From contig JAWKHJ010000029.1 in the NCBI GenBank assembly GCA_041394905.1, positions 6,305 to 70,304 of the forward strand: a stretch of DNA of 64,000 bases. The letters are read 5' to 3'. Made by a program: the position numbers and the translations under genes. Position 1 is the stretch's first letter; every line of letters starts with the position of its first letter. The notes under the pieces are model-generated. The model was not told the DNA's origin. It was given only the letters and a program-made list of their open reading frames with translations, and made no database searches. Origin of the DNA: RI-231 sp041394905 (GTDB lineage: Bacteria; Acidobacteriota; Terriglobia; Bryobacterales; UBA6623). Of this stretch, positions 7,550 through 17,734 are shown piece by piece.

Positions 7550-10500
7550 TTAGAATTGCGGCAGCGGCAGGTTGGGGTTCGCCGGTAAAGGGCCGGCCGG
7601 CGAGGATGTGGGCGTTCTCGTACGAGCCCCAGGCGCTGTACTCGCCGTAGAAGCCTTTGCCGCCCGCGTTGACCTCGCGGAGGCCGTTGGTCTGGATGTT
7701 GGTCTGGTCGCGAATACCCTGCCTGTCCTTTGCGGCGTCGGCGATCATGCCGCTACCCTCGATGATCATGCCCTTGGAAGACTGAGGCTAGGGTGTCGAG
7801 GAGGGGCTTCCTCGCTGATGAGCGCATCCTTGTGAGCTCGCCGTATGTTCGGCTCGAGGTGTTTGAGCTTGCTCGGGATACGCGAGCGCCGTAGCGGGCT
7901 TGCCGAGCTTCAGCTTCTTGAGGTTGGAAGCTCTTGCAGGCGCGCCCGCAACCTTGCTGACCGAGGCGCGTGAGCCGCGTTTAACGGACGCTTCTGCCCT
8001 TCGCCAAGCCATGGCTGGCCGCATCAGCGACGCCCTTGCCGCCCTTGCCGATCGGGATTGCGCCGAAGACGGTGGAGAGGCCGACGTCGATGGCGAAATC
8101 GCCGAGGTCGAAGCCATCCTGTGCGCCCGACGCGATGTCGATCCCTTGGCCAAGCGCATTGCCGGCGGCCAGACCGACGAAGCTGGCGCCGATGCTGGCC
8201 GCTAAGGAATGCGCCTCCTGAGGCGCAGGGTGGTCCGCACGCCCCGAGCAGGCCGCCGGTCGCTCCACCTACGGCGGCCCCAATCAGATCGCCGGCGGTG
8301 AGAGGCTGACCCGTGACCGCCGCAACGACCACCGTGGCTACGGTGTTCACGACCGCGCCGACGATGGCGCCGGCGTTGGAGAAACTCTCCTCGTGGATCG
8401 ATGTAGTTGATGGGGTTGTTCCCCGCGTACGCGTAGCGGTTGAGCGACGATGGGTCGGTGATCGTGCCGTAGTGCAGATCCGGTGTCAGGAATCGCTTCA
8501 GAGTCGCCGAGTACAGCGGAAGCTCATGTAGTTGAGACCGGACAGGTCGGTGATGACGCCATAGCCCACAGAAAAGGAAAATCAGGTCAGGAACCGCTTT
8601 GGCCGATGACCTCGTACGGCCCGTATGCGACCGTGCCGACGACAGCCGTTCGTACCGGAAAAGGCGATCGAGCTGCGCGCCGGTCGTAGTGGAAAACGCG
8701 GATGCCGCCGGAGCTGGTCTCTTCGTAGGGGGCAGGGCGCTTGCGTGGCAAGCGGCGCGTCACCAGGGCGCGCTCGACGAGCCTGGTCGAGGCCCGAGTA
8801 CAGGTTGACGGTGAAGCGCGTCCGCCCGCCGCTGCTGGTCCAGGCGATCAGCCGGTCTTCCGCGTCGTACTCGTAGGTCACCCCGGGGCCGCTGACGAGG
8901 TTGCCGTCGGCGTCGTAGCGTAGAGTCGCCATGCCGTTCGCGGTCGGCAGCGAGGTGAGATTGCCGCGCGTCGTAGTAGGATGCGTTCGCGCCGTTGATG
9001 GTCTGGAAGCGCCCGCTGTTGCGATGGGTAAACGACATCGCGGCCGGCTGGTACACGGCGGTGGAAGCCAGCGGCGGCGTACTCTTCGCCGATCAGAGAG
9101 ACGGCGTCGTAGCTATAGCGGTAATCGATGATGGGAGCGCCGCCCACGCCCAAGGTCACACTGCCGCCTGCAAATGAGCCGGCCGGAGCGCGTCGTAGGT
9201 CATCACGCGCGAGGTCCGGTTGGGGAAGACGATCGTGGTCAACCGCGAGTTCGCGTCATAGCCGAAGGTCGTGCTGCGCAGGCCCAGTCGACGACCTCGA
9301 TGAGGCGGTTTGCCTCGTCGTAGTTGTAGGTGACCGCCTTGCCGTCCGGGTACGTGAGCTTGGTGAAGTTGCCGTTCGCGTCGTAGGCGTAGCGCAACGT
9401 GTCGCCGTGAGCGTCCGTGAACGAGGTGGCGCGGTTGAGCGCATCGAACGTGCGGCGAAGTTGCACGCTGCCGCCGGAGCGGACGGTCGTGAGATTGCCG
9501 TTGTCGTCGTAGGCGTAGGCGCGGTCTGGCCGGGCGCCGTCGCCGGTGTAGGTCAGTCCGGTCAGGCGGCCTGCGTCGTCGTACTCGAAGTTCTTGCGGC
9601 CGCCGTCGGCGATCTTCGCGAGTCGGCAGCCCGCGCTCGTCGTAGCGCCGAGGTTGCAGAACCGAGCCCGCCGGGCGTGTACTGCCGAATGCGGTTCTGA
9701 TCGTCGTAGTTGAAATACGACTGGTCGCCGCTGCCGTCGGTCATCGACTGCACGACGTCGTCCTGGAAGAACTCCTGCGTCAACGTGCGCCCCAACGCGT
9801 CGTCGAAGCGGACGAGGCGGCCGAGCTTGTCGTAGGCGAGCTTGGTCGACCGGCCGAGAGCATCGATGATCTCGATCGGGCGCTACCGCGCGTCGTAGCG
9901 CGTCTCCGTCACATTCCCCAGAGCGTCCGTGCTGGCGGTGACGCTGAGGTCGAGCTGGTTGTAGGCGGTCGAGGAGATGCGCCGGCCTTCCGCGTCGTAA
10001 TTGGCGACGACATTGCCGACTTCGTCGTACTCGTGACGCGTGGTGTTGCCCGGGGCGTCGGTTTCCCGAGAGCAGCCGCCCGACGGCGTCGTAGGTCCGC
10101 GTGGACGTATTGCCTTTGGCGTCGGTCAACTCGCTGGGCGGTGCGCCGTCGTCGTATTTCATCTGCACGGTCTCGCCCAAGGCGTTGATCGTCATGACGA
10201 CGTTGTTATTGCCGTCGTAGACCGTGCGCGTGACGTTGCCGTTCTTGTCCACCTTGCGCACCAGGCGGTTGCGCGCGTCGTACTGCATCGTCTCCACGGC
10301 GTAATTGATCGGTCTTGCGGATGACGTTGCCGCTGACCGTCGTACTCGAGCTGGATTTTGTTGCCCAGGCCATCGTCCACTTCTGAAGGCAGTCCGATTT
10401 CGTCGTACTTGGCGCTGCCAAGCATCTGTCCACGAATCATCTGCGCGCTAACGCCTGGCCGTTGGAGTAGTCCACGTTCATGCCGAAGCGCCGTCCTGCA

Positions 10501-12170
10501 GCAGGACGTTATTGAGCTGGCCATGCCGTTGTACTGGTGGGTGTCGCGGTTCCCCTCAGCGTGCCCGAACCGAGATGATGTTGCCGTTGTTGTAGTTGAA
10601 CGAAGTGGACTTGCACCGGTGGCATCGGAGAACGAGATGAGCTCGCGTCCGAACAGATACGTCATGTTCGTTGCGTTGCCGGCGGCGTCGGTAATCTTGT
10701 GACGTTGCCCGCCGAGTCGTACTGGAACAGGTGCGTCTGCCAAGGGCGTCCACGATGGCCGTGCGATCGCCGTTCGAGTTGTACTCGTAAAGCGTCTCGC
10801 CGCCGAGCGGGTCGGCATAGCGCAGCAGGTGATAGTTCGCGTCGTGCTCCGTAGACGTAGTCAAAGCCGAGACGGTCGGTGTAAGTGGTGACGGTTCCCT
10901 GCGAGGTTTCCTGATAGGTGAAGCGCGTAGGAGGCGTTTCGGGCCGGCCATCGTCCTGGGTTGCGATACGCCCTAAACCCGTCGTAGGTGTTGGCGAAAT
11001 CTGGTCGCCGTTGGAGTCGAATGCTTGGGTCAGCAGAGAGCCGCCGCTGCTATAGACGAAGCGGGTGAAGTAGGTTGGCTCGGTGACCTGCATGCTGTAG
11101 CTGTTCAGCGCGCCGGTTCCGCCCCCGCCGCATCCCGGATCCGGATCGTCCAGGTTCCGTTGGCCTGCTCCCCGTGGAACTGGTTGATGACCGCGCGCGG
11201 CCAATCAGCCGAGCCGCCGGTGTCCATCCTCGTGACGTCGAGCACCGTCCCTTGCGGCGAGGTCAGCGTGACTTACAGGTCCGCGGGCCGGTTGTGCGTG
11301 AGGTCCAGGCACAAATCGACGACGCCGACGAGCTCAGGCGATTGCTGATGGTGAGCGTGCGCTCGAGGCGCGTCCGGGATAAGGCGTGACCACCGCCACA
11401 ATGTTGGGCGCCGGGCTCACAGAAGCGGGTTGTGCAGCACAGGTGGTTCTGGTCGTCATCCTCCATGTAGGCCCTGCGTTCAGCCCCGTCCTGGATGAAG
11501 CGAATCCAGTTGCCAGCGCCGTAGCTGAAGATGAGGGCGCCGGCCAGAGATCAGTTCATCGAGCTGCGTGATGCGGCCGTTCACCTTCGTCACGTCGATG
11601 AACTGGCGGATCTTGTTGCCGATCTTCTTGAGCACGCCCTGCGCATCGAAGAGCAGAATGCTGCCATCCTCCTTCGTCACGCCATACGCACTCGTTGCAT
11701 CCGTGCGTCTCCATTCACCTCTTCGAGCCGCTCGTAGCGGCTGGTTTAGTCGAGCAGGGATGTAGGAACCGTTTGCTATAGCCGAAGCGGTTGCTGCGAT
11801 GGTCGTCCCAGTGGACGGTGATCGGGCCGCCGGAGCGCCCCTGGATGCGCGCGGCATAGTTGTGCGTCCAGCCCACGCCGACCAGCAGCGGTTGCCCGAT
11901 GATCGTCGCCGGCGTCGTGATGGAGTCGTGCGCGACGACAAAACCCAGGCTCCTACCGCCTTGCACTTCAATCGCGGCGGCCTCCATGGTGAACCCGCCC
12001 GTCCCGGTATCGACGGAATTACCCGCGATGCTCATATCCCGCGGCTCGTTGAGCCATGAGATGACCTCCGCGGCCGGCAGCCCAGTGCGCTGTGCGAACG
12101 CGGCATACGCAGATGTAAGCAGGAGGCAGGACGAGACAAGAAGGGGAAATCGGACGCGATTGAGTCTCAT
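7550..12170 (-). pseudogene. Large secreted RHS/YD-repeat protein with P-domain (frameshifted)
   Basis: The start at 12170 gives a signal peptide (PLLVSSCLLLTSAYAAFAQ) and a region DTGTGGFTMEAAAIEVQGG typical of the N-terminal part of RHS proteins. A proprotein-convertase P-domain lies at about 11400-11090 (LTSPQGTVLDVTRM, ANGTWTIRIRDAGGGG). YD repeats fill about 10950-8560. The core closes with LNRYAYAGNNPINYIDPRGE at about 8400. The tip (8400-7550) is Gly/Ala-rich (GLAAGNALGQGIDIASG) and ends near YGEYSAWGSYENAHILAG; it matches no toxin family I know. With the frame corrected the stop is probably at 7550. RHS proteins form a shell around a variable toxin used against competitors. More than ten indels interrupt this copy. 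Confidence 0.65.
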
Positions 12171-12234
12171 TTTGGGGACACACGTCCCCCAACGAGGGGA
12201 CCCGTAGACGATAGCACTGCGTTCGCTTGAGGGT

Positions 12235-13887
12235 CTATTGAGTGGACAACCCTAGGCAACGGTAGGGGATGAGGCGCGGCGGGTCCTGATCGGGCTCCAG
12301 CAACCACGCTTTTCGGCGGGAATAGTATGCGCTCAGGGCGCAGTTCTCCGCCTCGGACATGCTACGCGCCCAGACGATCGGCGAGGCGTCGATATCCGCC
12401 GAGTTGTACACCCATTCCTGGTGCACCACGTGGCCCGGTCCATAGCGAACGAGGACGAGGTGTCCGTCGGCGAAGTTGCCTAGCTGGGCAGCAACCGCCT
12501 GCTTGGCGTCGTACAGGTTGCGGCCTCCTTCGAAGGCGAAGGCGCGCATGCCCGCGCCAAACGCCCAAATCAGGACAACCGTGGCGATCAGGGCCTGCGA
12601 TCCCGCCAGGGCGAGCCGCCTCGGCCGTGCGGTCTTCGCTACCCGCAAGCCTTGGACGACCAGGAGCATCAGCGCCGGCACAAAGGGCGCGAAGTAGTGC
12701 GGACGCACGACTCCAGTGGACGTGATCGCGTGGCAGACAGCGCCGGCAATCAGCGTGAGGGCGGCGTACACGGCCCAGCGGCTGCGCCAACCCAGCCCAA
12801 GCAGGAGCGCCGGCACAAGGGCCGGGCCGAGAAAGAATCGCTGGAGAAGTAGCGCATCGGCCCGGTCGAAACCGAGCCCCTCGCGTTGCTGGCGCAGAAC
12901 ATCCGAACGATAGCCCTCGTTGTACTCCCGAAAGACGTCGTGACGGTAGGGCGGCGCCTCGCGCATCGGTTGGAACCGGAAAGAGGGGGCCGTCTCGTAT
13001 TGCCGCGCGTACTCCGAGTAGGGGAAGTGCGAAGCTGCGCCCGTAACAACCGTGTTGTAGTGAGCGAGAAAGGCGAACGTTGCGGCTAGGACCGCGGCCG
13101 GCGCCCAGAGCGTTCGCCACGCCCCGGCGCGCACGACGCCCCAAAGGGCGACAGGCGCAAGAAAACCGGCCACGAAAATGCCCTCGTAAGGACGGCTGAA
13201 GGCCAACACGGCCAGTCCCAAACCGAATAACAATGCGTCACGCGTTCGGGGCGCCCGCAAGAGTCGCGGAGCCGCACCGAAGAGAAGCGCTCCGCCCAGC
13301 AACGGCAGGGCGCCGCCCCAGTATGTGGTCGACCAGTAGGCGTAGCGTTCCTGGTCCCACATGCCCAATCCGCCAAACCGCAGCACAGGCAGGAGCGCCC
13401 CAAATAGCGCCCACCGTCGGGGCGCCCAGGCTTCCAACGCCCAGCAGAGCGCGGCCGCAGCGGCGCCGAAGCTCAACCAGACGCCAACGATGCAGCTTCC
13501 CGTCAAAGCCAGCCCGAAAGCCAGCGCCATTCCCTGCCCCGGCTGGTAACGCGATTGGTAGGTCGGCTGCTGCAGAACGTGGAAGGTCTCGAAGTGCTTC
13601 CAATGAGGATGAGGCGGATTCGTCAGCCGGCCCGCGGCATAGGTCTCCGCGGCCAATTGATAGCTGAGCTCGTCATGGACGGATGGCGCGGGAGGCCGAA
13701 CCGCGGACAGAACGGCGGAGAGGACAAACGTGACGGCAAAGGCGGCCAAAGGCCCCGGGACAGCACACACCATCGCCGCGAATGGCCGTTCCGCCCAAGC
13801 CCTGCGGCGGTTGCGCCGAAACAAACCAATCCCTACGCAGACCGCAAACGCGGCGACCTCGAGCAAGAGAGCGGGATGAGCCTTCAC
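12235..13887 (-). CDS. Integral membrane GT-C-type glycosyltransferase-like protein
   Basis: A 550-residue protein with about eleven hydrophobic segments. After the second there is an acidic pair in a loop (HDELSYQLAAETYAAG). In GT-C enzymes of the PMT/ArnT kind the first periplasmic loop carries such a catalytic acidic motif, so a lipid-linked sugar transferase is a reasonable guess. The C-terminal 90 residues form a soluble domain. Translation starts at a GTG at 13887, directly after the stop of the inositol-oxygenase-like gene (13888), so the two form one transcript. The substrate cannot be told. Unlike the genes to its left the frame is intact. Confidence 0.5.
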   Translation of the reverse strand: MKAHPALLLEVAAFAVCVGIGLFRRNRRRAWAERPFAAMVCAVPGPLAAFAVTFVLSAVLSAVRPPAPSVHDELSYQLAAETYAAGRLTNPPHPHWKHFETFHVLQQPTYQSRYQPGQGMALAFGLALTGSCIVGVWLSFGAAAAALCWALEAWAPRRWALFGALLPVLRFGGLGMWDQERYAYWSTTYWGGALPLLGGALLFGAAPRLLRAPRTRDALLFGLGLAVLAFSRPYEGIFVAGFLAPVALWGVVRAGAWRTLWAPAAVLAATFAFLAHYNTVVTGAASHFPYSEYARQYETAPSFRFQPMREAPPYRHDVFREYNEGYRSDVLRQQREGLGFDRADALLLQRFFLGPALVPALLLGLGWRSRWAVYAALTLIAGAVCHAITSTGVVRPHYFAPFVPALMLLVVQGLRVAKTARPRRLALAGSQALIATVVLIWAFGAGMRAFAFEGGRNLYDAKQAVAAQLGNFADGHLVLVRYGPGHVVHQEWVYNSADIDASPIVWARSMSEAENCALSAYYSRRKAWLLEPDQDPPRLIPYRCLGLSTQ

Positions 13888-14676
13888 TCAGAACAGGATC
13901 GGCTGCGGAAAACGTTCTTCGACAAAGTCGCGATAACGCGCCAAGGAGCCGCCGTGCGGGCGCGTCCACAAGGACTTCGCGCCGGCGTCGTATTTGCGGA
14001 ATTTCGCCAAATACGTCTGCTCCATTTCCCGGTCGCGGGCGCTCATGAAAGGTTCGGCCTTGCCCAGATGCATCCCGTGGTAGCGGACCATCCAGGCGAC
14101 ATGCTCGGGGATGTGATCCTTCAAGCGTGAGTAGGCGATCTCGTCATGACCGAACTGGAATAGCGTGTTTGCGAGACCGCCGCCCGGCTCGACGCCTTCC
14201 AGCGGTTCATTCATGCAGACCACATGCTCCGGCGCTTCGCCGGCCAGCATCGCCACCTTACCCAAGTCGTGCACCAGCGCCGCGAGCAGCATGGTCTCGT
14301 CCGCCTCTCCATCCTGCTCGAGCGCAGCGGTCAGTTGGCAGACGTGCATGTATTGGTTCACGCAACCGAGCGAGGTATCGGTGGGGTCAGTGCAAAGCGC
14401 GAGCTTTTCCAACAGATCCCAAACCCGGAAACGCCCGAGTACAGGGGACTCGTACTTCGCCTTGAGCGCGAGGATGGTCTGCTTGGTCTGCCGACGATGC
14501 AGTTCAGTGACGCGAATGGCCTCGACTTCGAAAACCTGCTTGGGGGTCGGCCCGGAGCTCTCTTTCGCCTCCGGGGTTCCGAACAAGATAGGATCCACAG
14601 CGTCGCGAATCGGGTCGCGAAACTTGTAGCCGGTCCCGAGACCGACCGTCAGCGCCAATGCGGAACGCCTGTCCAT
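13888..14676 (-). CDS. Myo-inositol oxygenase-like HD-domain protein
   Basis: 262 residues from the ATG at 14676. An upstream in-frame extension would run through tRNA-Ser and is not real. The pattern of mammalian-type inositol oxygenase is clear: H111 in NQYMHVCQL, H136-D137 in LVHDLGK, H177 in FQFGHDEIAYS, H200 in VRYHGMHLG and D230 in FRKYDAGAK. These would be the six ligands of the di-iron centre that opens myo-inositol to D-glucuronate. A hydrophobic stretch near the N-terminus (SALALTVGLGTGY) is weak for a signal. No other inositol or glucuronate gene is nearby, so the substrate may be a related polyol. It is followed by the membrane glycosyltransferase-like gene with no gap. Confidence 0.75.
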   Translation of the reverse strand: MDRRSALALTVGLGTGYKFRDPIRDAVDPILFGTPEAKESSGPTPKQVFEVEAIRVTELHRRQTKQTILALKAKYESPVLGRFRVWDLLEKLALCTDPTDTSLGCVNQYMHVCQLTAALEQDGEADETMLLAALVHDLGKVAMLAGEAPEHVVCMNEPLEGVEPGGGLANTLFQFGHDEIAYSRLKDHIPEHVAWMVRYHGMHLGKAEPFMSARDREMEQTYLAKFRKYDAGAKSLWTRPHGGSLARYRDFVEERFPQPILF

Positions 14677-14694
14677 AGGCGAGGGTGGGAGTGG

Positions 14695-14781
14695 CGGAGA
14701 GAGAGGGATTCGAACCCTCGATAGAGTTTCCCCTATACACGCTTTCCAAGCGTGCGCCTTCAACCACTCGGCCATCTCTCC
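14695..14781 (-). tRNA. tRNA-Ser (anticodon GGA)
   Basis: An 87-nt class II tRNA. The acceptor arm GGAGAGA (14781-14775) pairs with TCTCTCC, with discriminator G at 14695. The D-arm follows, then the anticodon loop CTTGGAAAG (anticodon GGA), a long variable arm and the T-arm GGTTCGAATCC. CCA is not encoded. Confidence 0.95.
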
Positions 14782-14892
14782 GCGAGGGTTGAAACCCCAG
14801 TATACGACGGCCCCCAGGGGTGCGCGCAAAAGGCGACGGCCCGAGCTGTCTCCAGCCGGGCCGCGGCCCCGCATGTCCTGCGGACGAAGGCG

Positions 14893-15549
14893 TTATGCCT
14901 CTTGGCGCGACCTGCGCCGGTACAGCATCGCGAGCGAGAGCAGACCGACGCCGAGCAGCACGTTCGTCGCCGGCTCGGGCACTGGGTTCGGACCCGGCGT
15001 CTGGTTGCCGCCGATGAGGAAGTAGCGGTCCGGGCCGTCGTTGTTGAACCAAACCGCGCGGAACTTGATCGACTTCGTGCCGGCCGGCGTCATGAATCCG
15101 TCGAGGATGAAGTCGGAGTAACCGACGCCATTGTTGTTAGTCTTGAGCGAGGTCGGGCCGGTGTAGGTGTCGGTTCCGAGCACCGTCGTGCCGCCCAAGT
15201 CGGAGTAATACGTCGCGGTGAACAGGTCAAGCCGTTGCGCAACCCGGGTGTCGTTGTAGTCAAGTGCGACTCGGAAGTTGCTGGAGAGCACGACTGCAGT
15301 GACCTGCGCCAGGGTGTAGAGCGGCGACATTTCGTCGAAGATCGATCCAGAGCCTCCACTGCCGGCAAGAGTGTACGGGAAGCCCCCGTTTTGGCAGTTA
15401 TTGCCCCCAATCACGCACGGGGACGCCGCCGTCTGCTGGAAGATTAGGTCCGAGGGCGTCAGGGTGATGAGCGAGATGACGCCCGCCTGGGCGGCGCTGC
15501 CGAAGGCAATCGTGACAAGAGCAATCAAAAGGACTTTTTTCATGAGCAT
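14893..15549 (-). CDS. PEP-CTERM sorting domain protein
   Basis: 218 residues with a signal peptide (MKKVLLIALVTIAFGSAAQA) and a C-terminal sorting signal: VPEPATNVLLGVGLLSLAML, then a basic end YRRRSRQEA. This tripartite PEP-CTERM signal directs processing by an exosortase and display or release into extracellular polymer. The middle part is Gly, Asn and Thr rich with a possible disulfide (PCVIGGNNC). No other domain is recognised. The exosortase itself is not in the window, but an export locus of the type that goes with exosortase A lies at 22.3-26.1 kb. The gene stands alone behind a long upstream region. Confidence 0.85.
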   Translation of the reverse strand: MLMKKVLLIALVTIAFGSAAQAGVISLITLTPSDLIFQQTAASPCVIGGNNCQNGGFPYTLAGSGGSGSIFDEMSPLYTLAQVTAVVLSSNFRVALDYNDTRVAQRLDLFTATYYSDLGGTTVLGTDTYTGPTSLKTNNNGVGYSDFILDGFMTPAGTKSIKFRAVWFNNDGPDRYFLIGGNQTPGPNPVPEPATNVLLGVGLLSLAMLYRRRSRQEA

Positions 15550-16218
15550 CCAACTCCGCCGGAATCGATCGGGGCGCTTCCGGGCCTCGATTGGCAGTTT
15601 ACGGGCGGAAATTGGAAATGAATAGGTTCAAAATTGAAACTGTACGACCGTCCTGAATTCGGTAAACCGAAGTAATCGGATTCCATTATCCGATTGACCC
15701 GAATATCTGAAACTGTAGGCCTACGAACGGCCGGTGAAGGTGCAAACGAGCGTTAGCGGTTCGAGTGGAACAGCAGTCCTAGGACCACTCACAAAGCTTG
15801 ACGCGAATGTCTTCGGGGGTCGGAGACTATATCCGCCTCCATCCGCCAGGAATCGCTGTATTCCGTTCTAGGGAAGGCCTTTAGCCTCACATAGGCTCTC
15901 GAAACGAGGTCCGGAGGGCTCTCGTCGGCGAACCTTTACGCCAAGGCGTCGCCACCACGCCCGGAGCCAGCGGAATGAAAGGAGGTGAAACAGGTCTCAA
16001 ATGAGGCAGTCAGCCGGCGAAGTCTAGAGGGCTGCGCGGGGAATGACGACCAGCAGGGCCGCATGCGGCGACCGCATGGGCTGGAGGGCGAACCGGGGCT
16101 GCCGGGCGTAAGAGAACGGTTTAGGCCAAACGAAAAGCGAGACGCGGTCGACAGGAATGACCGATATCGGAGGCGATCTCCGCGAGAGCCGCGATCACGT
16201 TCCCGGTCTCTGAAGCGA
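15550..16218. other. Intergenic region, 670 bp, with possible structured RNA
   Basis: No supported gene. The left part should carry the promoter of the PEP-CTERM gene; no strong -35/-10 pair was identified. The right part (about 15970-16170) has a strong Shine-Dalgarno-like aaaggaggtg followed within 13 nt by an ATG with only eight codons (16000). Hairpins follow, including catgcgg-cga-ccgcatg at 16063-16080. An open frame of about 100 Arg-rich codons from a GTG at 15985 is probably not coding. Confidence 0.35.
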
Positions 16219-16977
16219 CTACTCGCCCGCGGCGGCCGCCCGCGTGCCGCGCCATTCGGGGGGAAGCCAAGGCTGAAATTCGCGCCGGGGCAATAGTGCA
16301 GCAATCTGCTCGGAGGACATCCCGAAGATGTCATAGGTCACCTCAAGCTGACGCGCGACTCGCGAGAACCGTTGCAGCGAACCCGGCCTATCCTTCGACC
16401 GCGCGCCGGGCTTGAAGCGTCCGCGCTCTTCGTCCCAGTAGAGCCTCCGGCACAGGGTCACCAGCGGAGTTGCCAGGTTGTAGTGCGACCCGATCCACTC
16501 CTTCTGCTCCGAAGTATCGGAGCGCAGGGGTCCCGACAAGATCGGATAGGCGTCCTCGCGGTGCAGCGAGACCATCTTCCACGGGAAAAACAGTAGGTGC
16601 TTGTCGAGCCCGAAACGATGTTCGCCGACGCGCGCGAGATAGCGCGCGTTGTCGTGGAGGGGTTTGCGCCGGCCCTTGGCATCGGGCGGACAAACTTGAT
16701 CGAAGAACCGGACGGAGAGCCACGACCAGAGGCCGCCATCGCTGCGCAACTGGTCGCTCGACAGAGCCGAGAAGCTGATGCAGATGGAGGCCGGCGTCGT
16801 ATTTCGTGACAAAGCTGCGCGGCTCGACCAACAGCGGACGCGGCCATCTCTCCGCAAAGCGCGGGTCGTCGAGGAGTTCCAGCGGAGGAGGCGTCGAGGG
16901 TTCTCGCGCAACTGCCCGAGGTAGGCGCGCAGCTGATTCAGCCCATCGGTGTTGAGCCGGTGCAGGATCATCCGCAC
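16219..16977 (-). CDS. DUF6339-like protein, third gene of ATPase cluster (two compensating frameshifts)
   Basis: About 250 residues once the frame is corrected. The N-terminus LNTDGLNQLRAYLGQLRENP is in frame. The stretch STPPPLELLDDPRFAERWPR through KYDAGLHLHQLLG lies in the next frame between about 16895 and 16785. The remainder returns to the first frame with LWSWLSVRFFDQVCPPDAKG, RYLARVGEHRFGLDKH, RRLYWDEERGRFKPG and VTYDIFGMSSEQIAALLP. The tryptophan-rich FDQVCPP block and the ending resemble, from memory, proteins annotated DUF6339; not verified. It overlaps the end of the previous gene by 10 bp, so the three genes are co-translated. No catalytic motif seen. Confidence 0.6.
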   Translation of the reverse strand: MRMILHRLNTDGLNQLRAYLGQLRENPRRLLRWNSSTTRALRRDGRVRCWSSRAALSRNTTPASICISFSALSSDQLRSDGGLWSWLSVRFFDQVCPPDAKGRRKPLHDNARYLARVGEHRFGLDKHLLFFPWKMVSLHREDAYPILSGPLRSDTSEQKEWIGSHYNLATPLVTLCRRLYWDEERGRFKPGARSKDRPGSLQRFSRVARQLEVTYDIFGMSSEQIAALLPRREFQPWLPPEWRGTRAAAAGE

Positions 16978-17732
16978 TTCTCCAGTTCCACCATGCGCTC
17001 GACGAAACGACCGCGATCCCGACAGAAGGCCTGCACGGCGCTCTCGATCCAGGCGGCAACGTCATCGCGTGTCGGCGGCTCGGCCTGCAAAGCTCGCGGC
17101 ACAGGTTCGCCGGAGAAGGTCTGCGCCAATGCGACCCATTCGCCGCCCTCGTCGGCGCCGATGGATTCCCACAACAGCTCGCGGGCCAAGATCTCGCGCA
17201 TCGCCGCCGGTAGGATAAGGCCCAGCGTCGTCGCATCCATGCCCTTGATCTGTTTCTCCAGCCCCGCTGCATCTTTGTTGTACGCGAGCTGGTAGCTGCC
17301 GGAGATCGACTCGACGCGCCACAACTCGCCGCCCATCTCGGCGTCCGGCCGCGGGAATAGCTTGAGCAGGCTGCGGCCTCCCTCCCCGCCCTGGTTGGGT
17401 TCGACGTGCGCCACGCGCTCGCACGAGGCCAGAATCCTGCCCGGGTCACGTCCGACGTCTACGACGCGCACCCGGAAGCGCGGTTGGTCCCACTCGCCAA
17501 ACGCCGACAGCTGATTGGCATCCCGCGGGCGGCAGTCGGCGACAGTGCCGAAGTCGAAGCGTTGCAGCAGGGTATTATGATAGGCCTCCACGACGACTTT
17601 GGCGTCCGGCGGCAGGCGATTGCGGCTCAAATCGAGCTCGGCGGTGAACCGAGGCGGTCGCCCGGGACGGAACTCGATCGCGATCTGTTCCTGACTGATC
17701 TTCTTGCGGCCGGTGAAGTAGAGTCGCGGCAT
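16968..17732 (-). CDS. Hypothetical protein, second gene of GHKL ATPase cluster
   Basis: 254 residues with no recognised family. The N-terminal 100 residues look beta-rich (IAIEFRPGRPPRFTAELDLS, VVEAYHNTLLQRFDFG). The C-terminal half is helical (MDATTLGLILPAAMREILARE). There is no signal peptide, membrane helix or catalytic motif, so a cytoplasmic structural or DNA-interacting partner is more likely than an enzyme. It starts 2 bp after the ATPase gene stops and overlaps the DUF6339-like gene by 10 bp, which implies fixed stoichiometry and a shared function. Confidence 0.6.
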   Translation of the reverse strand: MPRLYFTGRKKISQEQIAIEFRPGRPPRFTAELDLSRNRLPPDAKVVVEAYHNTLLQRFDFGTVADCRPRDANQLSAFGEWDQPRFRVRVVDVGRDPGRILASCERVAHVEPNQGGEGGRSLLKLFPRPDAEMGGELWRVESISGSYQLAYNKDAAGLEKQIKGMDATTLGLILPAAMREILARELLWESIGADEGGEWVALAQTFSGEPVPRALQAEPPTRDDVAAWIESAVQAFCRDRGRFVERMVELEKCG

Positions 17733-17734
17733 GG

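Noticed and set aside
14677..14874. N-terminal extension of the inositol-oxygenase-like protein
   Set aside because: The extension is a translation of tRNA-Ser and its flanks; the real start is the ATG at 14676.
15985..16296. Arg-rich 103-codon open frame after a strong ribosome site
   Set aside because: The second half overlaps the DUF6339-like gene antisense and the amino-acid composition is that of random GC-rich sequence.
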